Program-made: the position numbers and the translations under genes
The notes under the pieces: generated by a model
Told to the model about the DNA's origin: nothing
The model's input: only the letters and a program-made list of their open reading frames with translations
The model's database searches: none
Shown here: positions 46,859 through 58,028 of the stretch, in pieces
Layout of the letters: each line of letters starts with the position of its first letter
Numbering within the stretch: position 1 is the stretch's first letter
Assembly (NCBI GenBank): GCA_951799445.1
Contig: OX637295.1
Location: 11,222,001 to 11,286,000, forward strand
Reading direction: 5' to 3'
Length of the DNA: 64,000 nucleotides
Origin: Pseudisothecium myosuroides
Taxonomy: Eukaryota > Streptophyta > Bryopsida > Hypnales > Lembophyllaceae

Positions 46859-49800
46859 AAAAAATCATGTAGTAACGTCTTTATTGTCATTCTTTGCCAT
46901 TATTAAGATCCTAACTGATATCGTTGTGTGTACAACTAATCAAACAACACAAATTTGAATAGTAGTGCTGCTGCCTTCTTGTCCGGCTTCCTTTACAAGA
47001 TTTTTGACATTATGTTGGGTAGAAAGGTCAAAATTTATAGATTCCAATTTAATTGATAGGTTTCAAATTAATTGGGTGCTTTTGCGGGGCCTTCTTACTG
47101 ACATTGCAAACAGTATGGTAGAATTTGGACATAAATTTCAATGATTTTGACATTGTTGGTGCAGGTTGTCTATTACAAAAGGACAATGAAAAATTAGTTT
47201 GTCGAAAAAACATTGAGGCATTGAAGTAGACGAATGCATTTTAATGATACTTTACCTTACCAAAAAAAATTCAGTTGCTAATTCATGCTGAATCTGTCAT
47301 CTACCCTGTACTTGTTCTTATACCCTCCAATTTTTTGTATTGCAACCTATGATGACCTTTGTCATAACCTTTGATGGATGAAATTCTACAAAACTCCAAG
47401 TATACAGGGGTGCCAAAATCCAAACACCGCAACTAGCGCCCGTTAATTAAGTGACGACAAAGCCTTCCACTACAAACAATGGACCCGCCGTCAAGGCCTG
47501 TCAAGAATTCTCAGGTAGTGTTTGATTTGGCTTTCCAGACATAAAGACAGATCTCAAATCTTATTCAACTTATAAACATGCAGGACAACATTAGAAAACA
47601 AGCAAACAAACAATAGCTGGACAATAATAAAAAATACAAATACGGACAATATGAACATAAGGGATTAAAGTCAAAGGACTACAAACGTTTAGGTGCTCAC
47701 GGAAATGCCATGGGAACGAATCTAAGTAGGCACTAATTTTTAAATCTGCCGTGACCAACTTCTGTGACCAACTCTCTTCTCTCTTCCTCTTTGTCTCGAA
47801 TTTCGGTGATAGTTCTGTGAACCTTCAAATTAGCACTTGGAACTCTGGGTTTATTTTTCGTGATTTATTGTTAGTTTTTAGTGTCAATTCATGCAAAATA
47901 GCATGAATTAGTAGTTGAGAGGAGTTTGGTAGAAGTCCCTACCAAATTAGTGAGGAGTCCTCCTAAAATCATGGAAAGCACAAAATACTCTACTTTTCTA
48001 TGTTTAGGTCTTAGTTTAGTGTCTTAGAGTCCATATTAACGTTTTAGAGAGATGTGAGGTGTGATAATTAGCCAGTTCTAGTGTCTTGTCCATGTAAAAC
48101 TCGACATGTGAGTACATGTGACAGCCTGGCTGAATCATAAGAGTCTATGTTCAGGTTTAGAAGTGTCTAGATTCAATTCATGTAAAATTTGGACTAGTTA
48201 TGTGAAAACCTACAAATGTTGAAAAATACAAACCAAAATGCGAAGTAGAAGAAGGGCGAGGTGATTGGAGCTTACAGAAAGGTGCTTTTAGGATAAAAGC
48301 ATGCCAAGAGGTCAACAACGGAACTAATCATCCACGACAAACCCCGGTACTAGATTTATTTCCCCCTCGGGCGGAAATTATTAAGGAACTGCTAAATTTA
48401 GCATCTTTATTGGAGGTTTGGTTTTGCCCTTAGCTCTTAGACACTTCCTAGAAGATTGCCCAAAAGTTTCGGGATTTTACAAAACTCCACAATGACTCCA
48501 TGGGAAGTCAACCACCTTTGAAACTGATAGTAATTTCATAGAAATTACCCAGAGAACGGTAAAATCTCACTAAAAATTAAATTAGAGTTTTATATATTAA
48601 ATAAGCGACCTGTCAAGTTTGAACACTTTCTGATAGTCAGAAGTACCAGAATCAGCAACGACATTGAATTTAACAAGAATTTACAACATGGCAGCGGGTT
48701 GATCAACGAACCAGGAGCTGGCGGTGTCCGAATGTCGCAAACAAGGAATGTTTTCTTACTCTCACGAACCTTCCAGGTAACCCTAGCCAGTCAGTTTTCT
48801 CGGGAAATTCAAATTCCATTAGTTGGGATTTTGACTTTTTCTTTGAAGTTACCGTTAGTGGTTCTTACAAGTATTTACAGCTTGAAAGTGGGGGGTAGAG
48901 GGTCCCTTAGACTAATTGGGGTCTTCTGAACGCGATGGCGCAATCGGTTTTCAATTTGGAATTGTTCTCAAAAAGATAGGAAGAGTTCAGCTGTAAGTTT
49001 GACTTTTTAAGAGTAATTAGCGGTAATTCAAAGTTAATTGACAAAATATTTTGGTGAAAGTCGAAGATTGGATTTAGTTAAGATTTCAAATCTTTCCTTT
49101 AAAAGCCAATTTAGATTAAATTAAGAATATTTGGAAATATCCTAGGGTTGTTTACAAAATATCTCAAAGTCAAAATAGTTAATTTCCTAAATATATTTGG
49201 GAAAATCTTAGATTTTATTTTGGACAAGATTTTTTTTCTAATTAAGGCTTGTTCTAGAAAATTCTAATGATTAAACAAAGATTATTTAGGAAATATCATA
49301 GGGTAGTTTAGAATTTAGCTTAGGGTAGTTTTTGAGTAAGAAGACCAAATATCTCATGCTAAACTAAGTGGTGGGGCCTTCTAGCAAGTATATAAGGCCT
49401 CCTCGCGAAGTTTCTCATATCCCATTACACCATTATCTGCCTACCAACACTCTGTCGGAGTGTAGAGACTCTCTTGTTCATTTTGCTTACCGACTTAGTC
49501 GGAAGCATTTAGTTAGACCAAATTTGGTCATCTTTTGCTCATTTTGCTTTCTTTGCCTTCTTTTAGTGGAGGAATTGGTTAGAGGACTCGGGGTTCCCTT
49601 TCCAACCATCAAAACCACACTAAAAATCATACTTTTGGAAGGTTTCATCCTCCAAACTTGCATACCATCTTTTGCATACTAATTTTGTGTTTTGTAACAG
49701 CCTTTGAGTCAGAGTTCTTAAAGCGGTGAAGCTAGTCTTTACCAAAAAATTTTAATACTCGAAACACTGGCCAACTTTGTTGTATAACAAAGTTTGGTTT

Positions 49801-50164
49801 GAGTTAATTCCTAATTTTCGGTTTAAACACTTTCATGTGTACCTCATTTGGGAATTAAAACTATTGGAGACTTTGGGAATTCGTTTAAATCCTTAATGTT
49901 CGGTTTAAACACTTTCATGTGTACCTCCTTTAAAGATTGAAATATTCATGCAGCCACTTGGAACTATAATCTACGAGTTTAGCCTAGGGTTGCTCCCGCA
50001 CGGCGAAGCTTTGACCTTAAAACAATTTACCTTGAAGGGGGAACATTTGGGAAAAACCTTGGTCGTTGGACTACTTAAAGCCAAAATACCACATCCAGTG
50101 GTTCCTTTCCTTCCGCCATACTTTGCTCACTTTGTTTGTTTTGCTTCCATTGCCAAATTGCGAA
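46859..50164. other. Repeat-poor AT-rich DNA, no gene recognised
   Basis: No conserved domain in any frame. A 35-bp direct repeat ('cggtttaaacactttcatg' then 'tgtacctc') occurs at about 49818-49847 and 49900-49930. Retroelement origin is possible given the dispersed open frames at 48699-50169, but no protease, reverse transcriptase or integrase motif was found. Confidence 0.4.
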
Positions 50165-50560
50165 TTTAGTGATAGTTTAGTCTTTGCCATAGTTAGTTTA
50201 TCCTTGCTTTAGTTTAGTTTATCTTTGTTTTAGTATAGCTCACTCGTTTAGTGTATCCCAAAAAATCCAAAATATTGCCTAGATTAGTTTGTTGCTTAGT
50301 GAAGTTTCCGAAATACCTTAGTTAGTTTTATTTTGCTTGTTATCCTAAAAAACCCTCCGTTTAGTTTGTTTTGCTAGTATCCCAAAAAAACCCTCCGTTT
50401 AGTTTGTTTTGCTAGTATCCCAAAAAAACCCCAAAAATCATCATTTAGTTTAGTTATTTTGCTTTGTTAAGTTAGTTTAGTTAGAGTTCATTTTAATTCC
50501 TATCTAGTTAGTTTAATTTTAGTTTTCTTGTTAGTTATCCAAGACCAGTTTACAAAAGCC
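50165..50560. repeat. Degenerate TTAGTTTA-rich repeat with a 38-bp tandem unit
   Basis: The stretch is built from 'ttagttt' words. Within it a unit of about 38 bp ('ccctccgtttagtttgtttt' then 'gctagtatcccaaaaaaa') is directly repeated at about 50342-50430, nearly perfectly. Function unknown; low-complexity. Confidence 0.65.
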
Positions 50561-50699
50561 AGAACTAGAACCAGTTTACAAAAGCCAGAACCAGAATAGT
50601 TTACAAAGCCGAACCAGACCAGCCATATTGAAAGGGGAAGGGAAGACGGGACAGCGCCACGTGGCAAGGGAAGAACGGGGGGTTCTCGAGGGCGGGGTT

Positions 50700-50799
50700 G
50701 TGGGAAGGTCGCTGGGGCTTGGGAAGGTCGTTGGGGTCGTGGGAAGGTCGCTGGGGTCGTGGGAGAAGGTCGTTGGGCTTGGGGGAAGGTCGCCGGGGT
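50700..50799. repeat. GC-rich minisatellite, about 20-bp unit, 5 copies
   Basis: 'ggtcgctggggcttgggaa' is followed by four variants (ggtcgttggggtcgtgggaa and similar). It is strikingly G-rich (runs of three to five G) in an AT-rich setting. Opposite-strand frames encode a Pro/Asp-rich repeat only because of the tandem unit. Confidence 0.8.
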
Positions 50800-51117
50800 T
50801 CCAGGGAGTCCAAAGTTTGAAACTCCAGATCAAAAACTTGGAAAAAAACTCTCTCCAAATCAAACATAAATCAAAATAAGGTTAGGCCGTTGCTCGCCAC
50901 ACCACCCCATTTTGATTTTTTTCTTTAACAACTTGGGTTTATTACAACTTAAAATCCAAACTCTCCTACAATACGAACATCCACAACTCTCAACCTCTAT
51001 AGCCATTCCGAATGACAACCAAACTTGGATCACAAAACACTTAAGGAAGACGAAGTGGCGGCTTGGGAATGAATTAGATTAAAAAACTAATTTTTCCTAG
51101 AGAATCTAACTATTCAC

Positions 51118-51350
51118 GTGTGCTTGTTGTTTTGTTTTTCACTATTCATTTTGGACTTGGCAGTTTTTATTATTATTTTTCTATTCATTTTGTTTTGTTT
51201 TGTTGTGCTTTTACTATTCATTTTAGATTTGTTTTGGTTTTTATTCCGTTACTATTCATCTACTATTCAAGTCGGGACAAATTGTTTTTGTTTTTATTCT
51301 TTCTTTACTATTCATCCACTATTCATTTAGAATAGTTCTTTGGTTTTATT
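51118..51350. repeat. Degenerate 'actattcat' repeat
   Basis: The word 'actattcat' or 'ctattcatt' occurs at least seven times with irregular spacing. The overlapping Phe/Tyr-rich frames follow from this low-complexity sequence and are not genes. Confidence 0.6.
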
Positions 51351-51907
51351 CCTTTTACTATTGAAGAATTTGGTTTTTTCTATCAATTAGTATTTTTGGA
51401 AGGAATTAGTTGGTTTTGTTGATTTGGATTTTGTTTTACTAGGCCTAATAAGCCAAATAGGAAAAGACAAAAAGTCAACAAAAACAATAGATTAATCCAA
51501 GCAAAATAATAAACTAATGAATAACAAATAAAATTGACTATTCATTGGAATATTATTAAATTGGAAGATATAAATCTTTTAAATTAAGTCTTAATTAAAA
51601 CAAATATTCAAGGTGGTTGGAAATAGGGCCTTGAAGTTTATTTTAATTCAAAGAATTACTTTAAAATCAACTAAAAACCATTAGAATTTAACGTAAATTC
51701 CTAAACTCAAAGGAATGAAGTTAAAAACTACACTAACCCTTTTAATTGTAGGAAATTAGCCAGAGAAGATGTAGGGAAGAAATTTTCACACATTTTAACA
51801 CCAAACTCTCATCCAGCAGAAAAAGCACACATGATGGAGGACGACGGCTATCTTGAGACCATTATGCTAGTGATCTGCGATGACGGGACTATTGACCCAG
51901 AGGTATG

Positions 51908-52846
51908 TTAACCCCTAAAGGACCATTGTCCCTACGGGGAATAAATGCGTTTTCGGGCAGGTACCTACGGACTGAAATTTTCTCCTGATTTTTTGAAATT
52001 GTTTTTAGAGGTAGAAAAACTGATTAGCTTCAAGGGAATATAATTTTTTTCACAATCGGTGCCCGGGAAAAAAAGTTATGACCATATAAGCTCAAAACAG
52101 GGGACGGGGGGCAGCTCGGGCAGCAAAAAAAAATGGACAAAAATTTGAATTTTTTTTTTTAATATTTTTTTTCTCATAGATTATATTTTTGGCTTTCCAG
52201 AAAGCTTTGATTCATTTCATTTGGATATGTTATGAGAAAGTTATGGACATTCTTGTTTTTGGGGCAGTTAAAGCATCTTCTTGAAAAAAATAACTTTGGG
52301 ATTCATTTCTGAATGCAATTTTTCAAATTTTTCAAATTTTTTTTTTGGATGGTCTGATTTACTTGTTAGAACAATCTCACCATTGGATTAGTGCATTTTA
52401 ATTCCATCTAAAATATATAAATGTTTTAGATTTTCCTTCTATCTTGTACCTACATCTACTTAACAATTTTTTTAAGAATGATAATTAAGTTTTTTTTTAA
52501 TATTATTTTTTTTCTAGACTCTGAACTCAATTCTCCACTATAAAAAATAAAAGCTCAAAACTCTGTAGTGCAAAAATTTTAAGTTAAAAATGTTTAAAGT
52601 CAAAAAATCTAGTCCCGCAATGTGCTGAAAAACTTGTTTATTTCACTTTAAATGCAAATATCTTGCAATTTGTGCGGTCAAAACTTCTAAAAAAAATTCC
52701 ACACATTCTTATACTAGTTAGGTGTAAGATCCTACGGTTGGATGTGGAAAAAAAAACATTTTTCAAATTTTTTTACTCTTTGCTATAGAAATGGCAGTTT
52801 TCAGTGTTTTTTGGTAGAAAAAAGGCCTCGGTCCTTTAGGGGTTAA
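51908..52846 (+). mobile_element. TTAA/CCCC TIR element, full-length copy H (0.94 kb)
   Basis: TTAA (51908-51911) CCCCTAAAGGACC at the left and GGTCCTTTAGGGG TTAA (52843-52846) at the right: perfect 13-bp inverted termini and an intact TTAA duplication. This is the best-preserved copy. The extended left terminus ('attgtccctacgggg') also occurs, inverted, at the end of copies C and F. 'gatcctacggttggatgtgg' and 'aaatggcagttttcagtg' mark the right subterminal region. Confidence 0.87.
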
Positions 52847-53860
52847 TTTTACACTTTTATTTTGTTTTGTTTTTGTTTTCAAATTGAAGTTAGAATCTTT
52901 GCTATTAGAAGTTAGTTTTTAGATTAGGATTTTAGAATTTAAGTTAGATTTAGAACGCGATAAGTAATTTAGAGGTTATAAAACCAAATCATACTTAAAA
53001 TTTAACCCAATAACGAGAATTACTAATAATTAACCATAAACCCCCATTGGATGATAATTTAAGATTTTTATCCAAAGAAATCTTTAAGGAATCTTTAAAG
53101 AATCTTTTTAGATAGGAATCAAACAAGGAATCTATAAAGATTCCGAAATCTCTTTTTACTTTTGAAAATACTTTATTTTTGAAGGATAAAAGGTTGGATG
53201 AAGTTTGAGACCAATTTCGGATGAAAAACATCCAATTAGGTCAAAATTCCGATTAAACTTAAGAATTCATAACTTAAAAGAACTAATAAATTAACCTTAA
53301 AATTTAGAATTATTCTTAGTTGATTTGCTATTTTAAATTAGTGGATGAAAGTTAGAGCAAGTAAGGGGCCAAACTTTCCCTGTAGTAACTTTTGATAGGA
53401 ATCTTGGAATCTAGTTTTCTTTACCATTTTGAGAGGGAAAAATTATATTCTAAAAGGCTACTCAGACACAATTTTAGTTAGATAAGATTTTTTTTTTCTC
53501 TTGCTCTTTTTACTTAACCATAATATTTTAACTGGTTAACCAATAGTTTTTTTAAAATTAGTGGAATTTTACAGGATTATCAGTCACAAAAAGTGTCCAT
53601 TGCTTGGAAGGCAAACACTTATTTAGGAACACCCAGGTAGGAGTAAATCTCCAACGCAACAGCCGCTAGAACCCGTGTGTAACTTTCTGACTCAAGGGTG
53701 GAGTTAGAAACACTCACAGGTTCCTCTTGCATTTTTGTGCTAATTCCTCTCGCATTTGTGGCGATACTCTTATGTGTTGCAATGTTCCTATTTGCTGCAT
53801 ACTCTCGGTACTCTTATTTACTATGGTGCTCTTATTCACTGCGTCCTTCTCATTTGGTTT
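52847..53860. other. AT-rich intergenic DNA
   Basis: No gene recognised. 'aatctttaaggaatctttaaagaatcttt' in short blocks near 53080-53115 is a small local repeat. Confidence 0.4.
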
Positions 53861-54990
53861 GTTTCTATAATTCGGTTTGTTTCTCTGATTTGATTTGTTT
53901 CTCATGTGCTTTAATTCTTTCATGTGCTTTGATATCTCTTTCAATTTATTAGTCTCTCATTTTCTTTGTTTCTCATTTGTTTTGTTTCTCTCAATTGTTT
54001 TGTCTCTCTTGCTCTCTCCTTTGATTAACTGTTTCTTCCTTTGATTAGTTTCTCTCCTTTGGCTAGTTTCTTTCATTTTCTTTGTTTTTCTTGTTCTCTT
54101 TGTTTCTCTCATTTGCTAAGTTTCACTCATTTGCTAAGTTTTTGTCATTTGATTAGTTTCTCTCATTGGTTTAGTTTCTCATCTGATTACATTCTCTCAT
54201 TTTCTTAGGGCCACTTCACACTATGCCCGACCAAGTCGAGAGTCCGTGGAAGTGAGAGTCCAAACTTTGGTGAGAGTCCAAAGAAATGGGCAATAAATAG
54301 GCCCTGAAATTTAGGAATTGGAGCCTTTGGCTGGCCATAGTGTGAAGCCTCCAAAGGCCAAGCCCAAAGTCCAAACCTCACCCATGTGTCAATTTTTTTA
54401 AGTAAAAGATAAAAAAAACATGAAAAAGGAGTCGAAAATGGCCTTGGAAAAAAAATCACAGCACATGCTCTTCTCATCAAACAAGGAATATGAAGGGTAT
54501 AAATGGAATAAAAGGGTGGGATTGGTCATTGAAGAGAAGTAGGTGACAAATAACAAATAACAAATAACAAAAGGGGTGTACTACTACCTACCTACTGCCA
54601 AAACTACAAATCCACTCTATCTAACGGCTGCGATCTTGTCATTTCTGACATTTTTCTGAAAAAAATTTGATGGACTCTTGACCATAGTTTGGGTTGCTGT
54701 TTTTGGCCGACCCAAACTATGGTCAAGAGTCCATCGCGAGGCCATTGCCATGTAGGCATTTGCTGCCATATAGGCAGTTTTGAGGGCGACGGACTTTGGA
54801 TCTTCGGGCATAGTGTGAAGGGTCAAGAGTCCAAAGTCTTGGTTTTTTGGATTTTGATTGGTGGAAACCGACGGACTCTTGACCTTTGGGCATAGTATGA
54901 AGCGGCCCTTAGTTCCACTCAGTTGCTTTATTTCTCTCATTCGCTTTGTTTCTCTAACTTGCTATATTTCTCTTATTTGCGCCACTCTCT
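53860..54990. repeat. CT-rich 'tttctctcatttgctt' repeat, split by an insertion
   Basis: Degenerate tandem units of roughly 15-20 bp ('gtttctctcatttgctaa', 'gtttctctgatttgattt') run from about 53870 to 54204 and resume at about 54912-54985. The gap is exactly the TIR element at 54208-54908, which therefore inserted into a pre-existing array. Confidence 0.75.
54208..54908. mobile_element. PIF/Harbinger-like MITE (701 bp) with perfect internal hairpin
   Basis: Left end GGGCCACTTCACACTATGCCC, right end complementary to GGGCCGCTTCATACTATGCCC (two mismatches in 21 bp). TTA target duplications lie on both sides (54205-54207 and 54909-54911). The terminus motif is repeated internally ('gggcatagtgtgaag' about 54807-54821, 'catagtgtgaag' about 54336-54347), so the element is built from reiterated ends. 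A 26-bp perfect inverted repeat with a 15-nt loop lies at 54669-54694 and 54710-54735. An 'aaataac' microsatellite is at about 54548-54570. Non-coding. Confidence 0.85.
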
Positions 54991-55080
54991 TATCTACGGA
55001 GTTTCTACGGGATTTCTGCGCATCTTCATGATTTATTTCCTACTAAGAACTTGCGATTCACTAAAAACTCGGGATTCTTC

Positions 55081-56097
55081 CACTACAAGAAAAAACAACG
55101 TCCGAACCAACATAAAAATTATATCTTATATGTTAGTTGGTCAGCTTGATTCGGACAATAATCAACACAACTGTGCTGATTTTATTTTTTGATTTAGTCA
55201 GATTATTAGTATTCAAAATCCCGCCATGTAGACTGCCACATAGGCCTAAATACCATGTAGGCACAACTGCCACGTCTGCAAACCCGCCACATAGGTAGGA
55301 CTATAAAATTTCAATTAAAAAATTAATTAAATTTTAATTTCAAAAAATTCAACACTATATTCAAAGTGGTTTGATGTATTCAACAATTGAACTTAAAGTG
55401 CCACTTACCTTAGTGTCAAAAGAGGTGAAAAGACAAGCTCTTTATACAAGTGGGGAGTAGGAGGTAGAACAAACCATATGGGATATGAAAATTAGAATGA
55501 ATAGGAGCTCAACCGCTCATAGTTAAGTGCAAAAGTAGGAATTGTGGTGAAAGTAGAATTTCAGACCTGATTTTGGCATAGTATAATAAAAAAATTCAAA
55601 AAACTTTTAACTAGGAAAAGGTAGAAAATTAAACCAAATTTCATCTCCAAAAATTCGTTTGAGATTTTGAGCTTCCAATCAAAAGTTATGAACAAATTTC
55701 AAAGAGGAAGTTTGAAATTGTCAAAGAAAATGTCCCTTCCAACTCCTCTCTGAAATTTGTCTATAACTTTTGATTGGAAGCTCAAAATCTCAAACGGATT
55801 TTTGGAAATGAAATTTGGTTTGATTTTCCACCTTTTTTTAGTTCAAAGTTTTTTGAAAAAAATTATTATACTATGCCAAAATCAAGTCTGAAATTCTACT
55901 TTGAGGATGCTCAATGGATTGCTGAATCAACTAAGCAAATTTTGTTTTTGGTCAAAATCAACACAATTGTATTGACTGCTATTTTTGTCAAAAAATGCAG
56001 TGGCCGGATCAACACACAAAATTCCATTTTTTTCACAACCAACGAAAACAAGTTCATCTTGTGTTGATTAAGCTTAGGGCCCTGTTTTCTTGTAGTG
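55081..56097. mobile_element. CACTA (En/Spm) nonautonomous element with long hairpin (1017 bp)
   Basis: CACTACAAGAAAAAAC at the left and GTTTTCTTGTAGTG at the right are classic CACTA termini. Subterminal copies of 'atcaacacaa' or its complement recur near both ends, as in transposase-binding arrays of the family. The interior holds a 162-bp inverted repeat (about 55550-55711 and 55741-55902, about 90% paired, loop about 30 bp), containing 'ccaatcaaaagttatgaaca' and its partner. No transposase. The 3-bp flanks (ttc, aat) do not match, so the insertion site has changed. Confidence 0.87.
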
Positions 56098-56550
56098 AAT
56101 GGTCGATGCGTCAGCGTCAACGGGCGGGCGGAAGCAAAACCTGTAGGTGCACACACGTCGGCATTACTTGAATTGCGACGGAGGTAAGTGGTGACTATGG
56201 GAGGGAGCTCGGGCGCAGACAAGTGGTGATTCTAAAAATGCAGAAACGTTGGCATTACTTGAAGGGAACACAAAAAACACAAAAAACAATGACTTGCACG
56301 GGGCTTAATTAAAAAAGAATACACCTAAGCTAAGTATCTAACAATTCAATTATGCATTTAAGGATTGCTTACAAAGCAAATTTACGGCAAATGGTCGATG
56401 CAGTGGAGATCCAGCGTCAGTGTTAGCGGGCAGGTGGAAGCAAAACCTGCAGGTGCACACACGTCGGCATTACTTGAATTGCGACACAGGTAAGTGGTGA
56501 CTACGGGAGGGAGCTCGGGCGCAGACAACTAGTGATCTAAAAAATGCAAA
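56096..56550. repeat. Direct repeat of about 150 bp, two copies
   Basis: 56096-56243 and 56390-56550 share 'aatggtcgatgc', 'ggtggaagcaaaacctg', 'aggtgcacacacgtcggcat', 'tacttgaattgcgac', 'gtaagtggtgacta' and 'gggagggagctcgggcgcag'. They are about 90% identical apart from a 15-bp indel. The CACTA element ends exactly at the left edge of copy 1. Confidence 0.8.
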
Positions 56551-56739
56551 AGAGCGGACAATTGGTGAGAGCCGGCACCTGTGCACGAAATGCAAGAGCA
56601 CCATAAAATGCGACGGTGCGTGAAGATCAAGAAGTAGAGGTGCGGAAGACATGCAAAGACACTCATGGCTGTGCGTGAAGCCCCCAATCGTGCACTGCCA
56701 GGTGGTCGAGCTTTTAGAGCCTCCTACGGAGGCGTTTTG

Positions 56740-57200
56740 CCCCCCCATTTTACCCCTGGGAAAAACGCAGGAACTTTTTATTTGCCAGGCATTAAAAAAT
56801 TTGTAAATTTTGAGTTCATGTTTGCAATCAAAGGCCCCAAATTAGCTTGGATAGGCCTAGAACATACCCTAAAGATGGCACAAATAGGGGGGCTTTTTTT
56901 TACATTGACTCTTAGCTTTACCTCCGCAAGAGGCTCGTTGCATAACTATAAGCTAAACCCTGCCAGGTCGACCGGGGTGAACTGATCCCCTCACTCGGCC
57001 TCGAGGAAAAACCCTGAAATTTTTTATTTGCAAGGCATGATAAAATTTGCAAATTCTGAATTCATATTTGCAATTAGAGCCCCTATATTAGCTAGGAGAG
57101 GTTTAGAACATATTCTAGAGACGGCTCAAAATAGGGGTCTTTTTTTCACATGCACCCTTGGAATGATTTGGGAGGCCAAGCGAGAGTGCTAGTTTTTTTG
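56740..57200. repeat. Two copies of the 4-6 kb dispersed repeat
   Basis: 56755-56925 and 57000-57185 both read 'tttttatttgcca/caaggcat', 'aaatttgcaaatt' variants, 'gttcatgtttgcaat/attcatatttgcaat', 'agcttgg/agctagg' and 'ggtctttttttcaca'. They match the modules at 4080-6790. The first is preceded by 'ttttacccctgggaaaaacgcagg', also found at the centre of the Mutator-type element (6790-6820). Confidence 0.65.
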
Positions 57201-57679
57201 ACCCGAGGTAAACTCCCGTGGTGTCAGCGGGCTATAATACTAGTTTTCTCTCTCTATCTCTATTGTGCACACTAGAAACACTGGGAGCTTATGTTGTTGG
57301 AGCTTGGGCAGCGTTTTTTTTGGATTTGTAGCTCTATAATTAAGCCCTACGTGCCTTCCCACCAAAGGTGAATTTTGGGAGGGAGCCAGGCACAATGGCT
57401 TACAGCACTGACAATCTAGCGATAAATTGCTAGAAAAAACCTACTGAACTTGGGGGAGCTCGGGAAAGTTTGAAGTTTGTGGCTAAATTTCTTAGTATGT
57501 TTATTTGTTTTGTTCACTTTTGGGGGGTGGGAAGAATGTTGCTTTGATTTCTTGGACTTCTATTTTGTGTCTAGTGTAGGGTTTTCAAAGCTATTTCTTT
57601 TTTTAGGTTTTGAGTACCAATTTATTTTTCCTAAACGATTTGGAAGAGTGTTGTTAGTGAATATGATGAATGATATTGA

Positions 57680-57799
57680 AATTGCATTCCAATTGCATTC
57701 CAATGACAATTCAATTGCATTCCAATGACATTCCATGGACAATTCAATTACATTCTAATGTCATTCCAATTGCATTCCAAGGACAATTCAATTGCATTT
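57680..57799. repeat. Tandem repeat of 'aattgcattccaatgac'
   Basis: Units of about 11 and 22 bp ('attgcattcca', 'atgacaattca') are shuffled over about 120 bp. Not coding. Confidence 0.8.
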
Positions 57800-58028
57800 T
57801 ATTTATACTTTGAATTCAAATGCACTTATGCATCTACATGTGATCATAGAGAGAAAAAGTCTTTTATTCAATGGAATGGAATTTGGGGCAAATCCAAACA
57901 AATTCAAATCGAATTAAATCAAATTCTATACAAAATTGGAATTAACATTCCAACAAATCAAATCCTTAAAAGTAAACGGCTAAGGAGATGAAACATCTAC
58001 TTAAAAGTTCCAGAGGAGTTGCTGGCCT

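Noticed and set aside
50576..50867. Pro/Asp-repeat proteins on the minus strand
   Set aside because: Open frames arise from the underlying 20-bp minisatellite; two overlapping frames show the same repeat.
51118..51335. Hydrophobic Phe-rich putative membrane peptides
   Set aside because: Translated from degenerate 'actattcat' repeats; open in two frames at once.
47400..54200. LTR retrotransposon
   Set aside because: I looked for long direct terminal repeats, a primer-binding site and protease, reverse transcriptase or integrase motifs, and found none.
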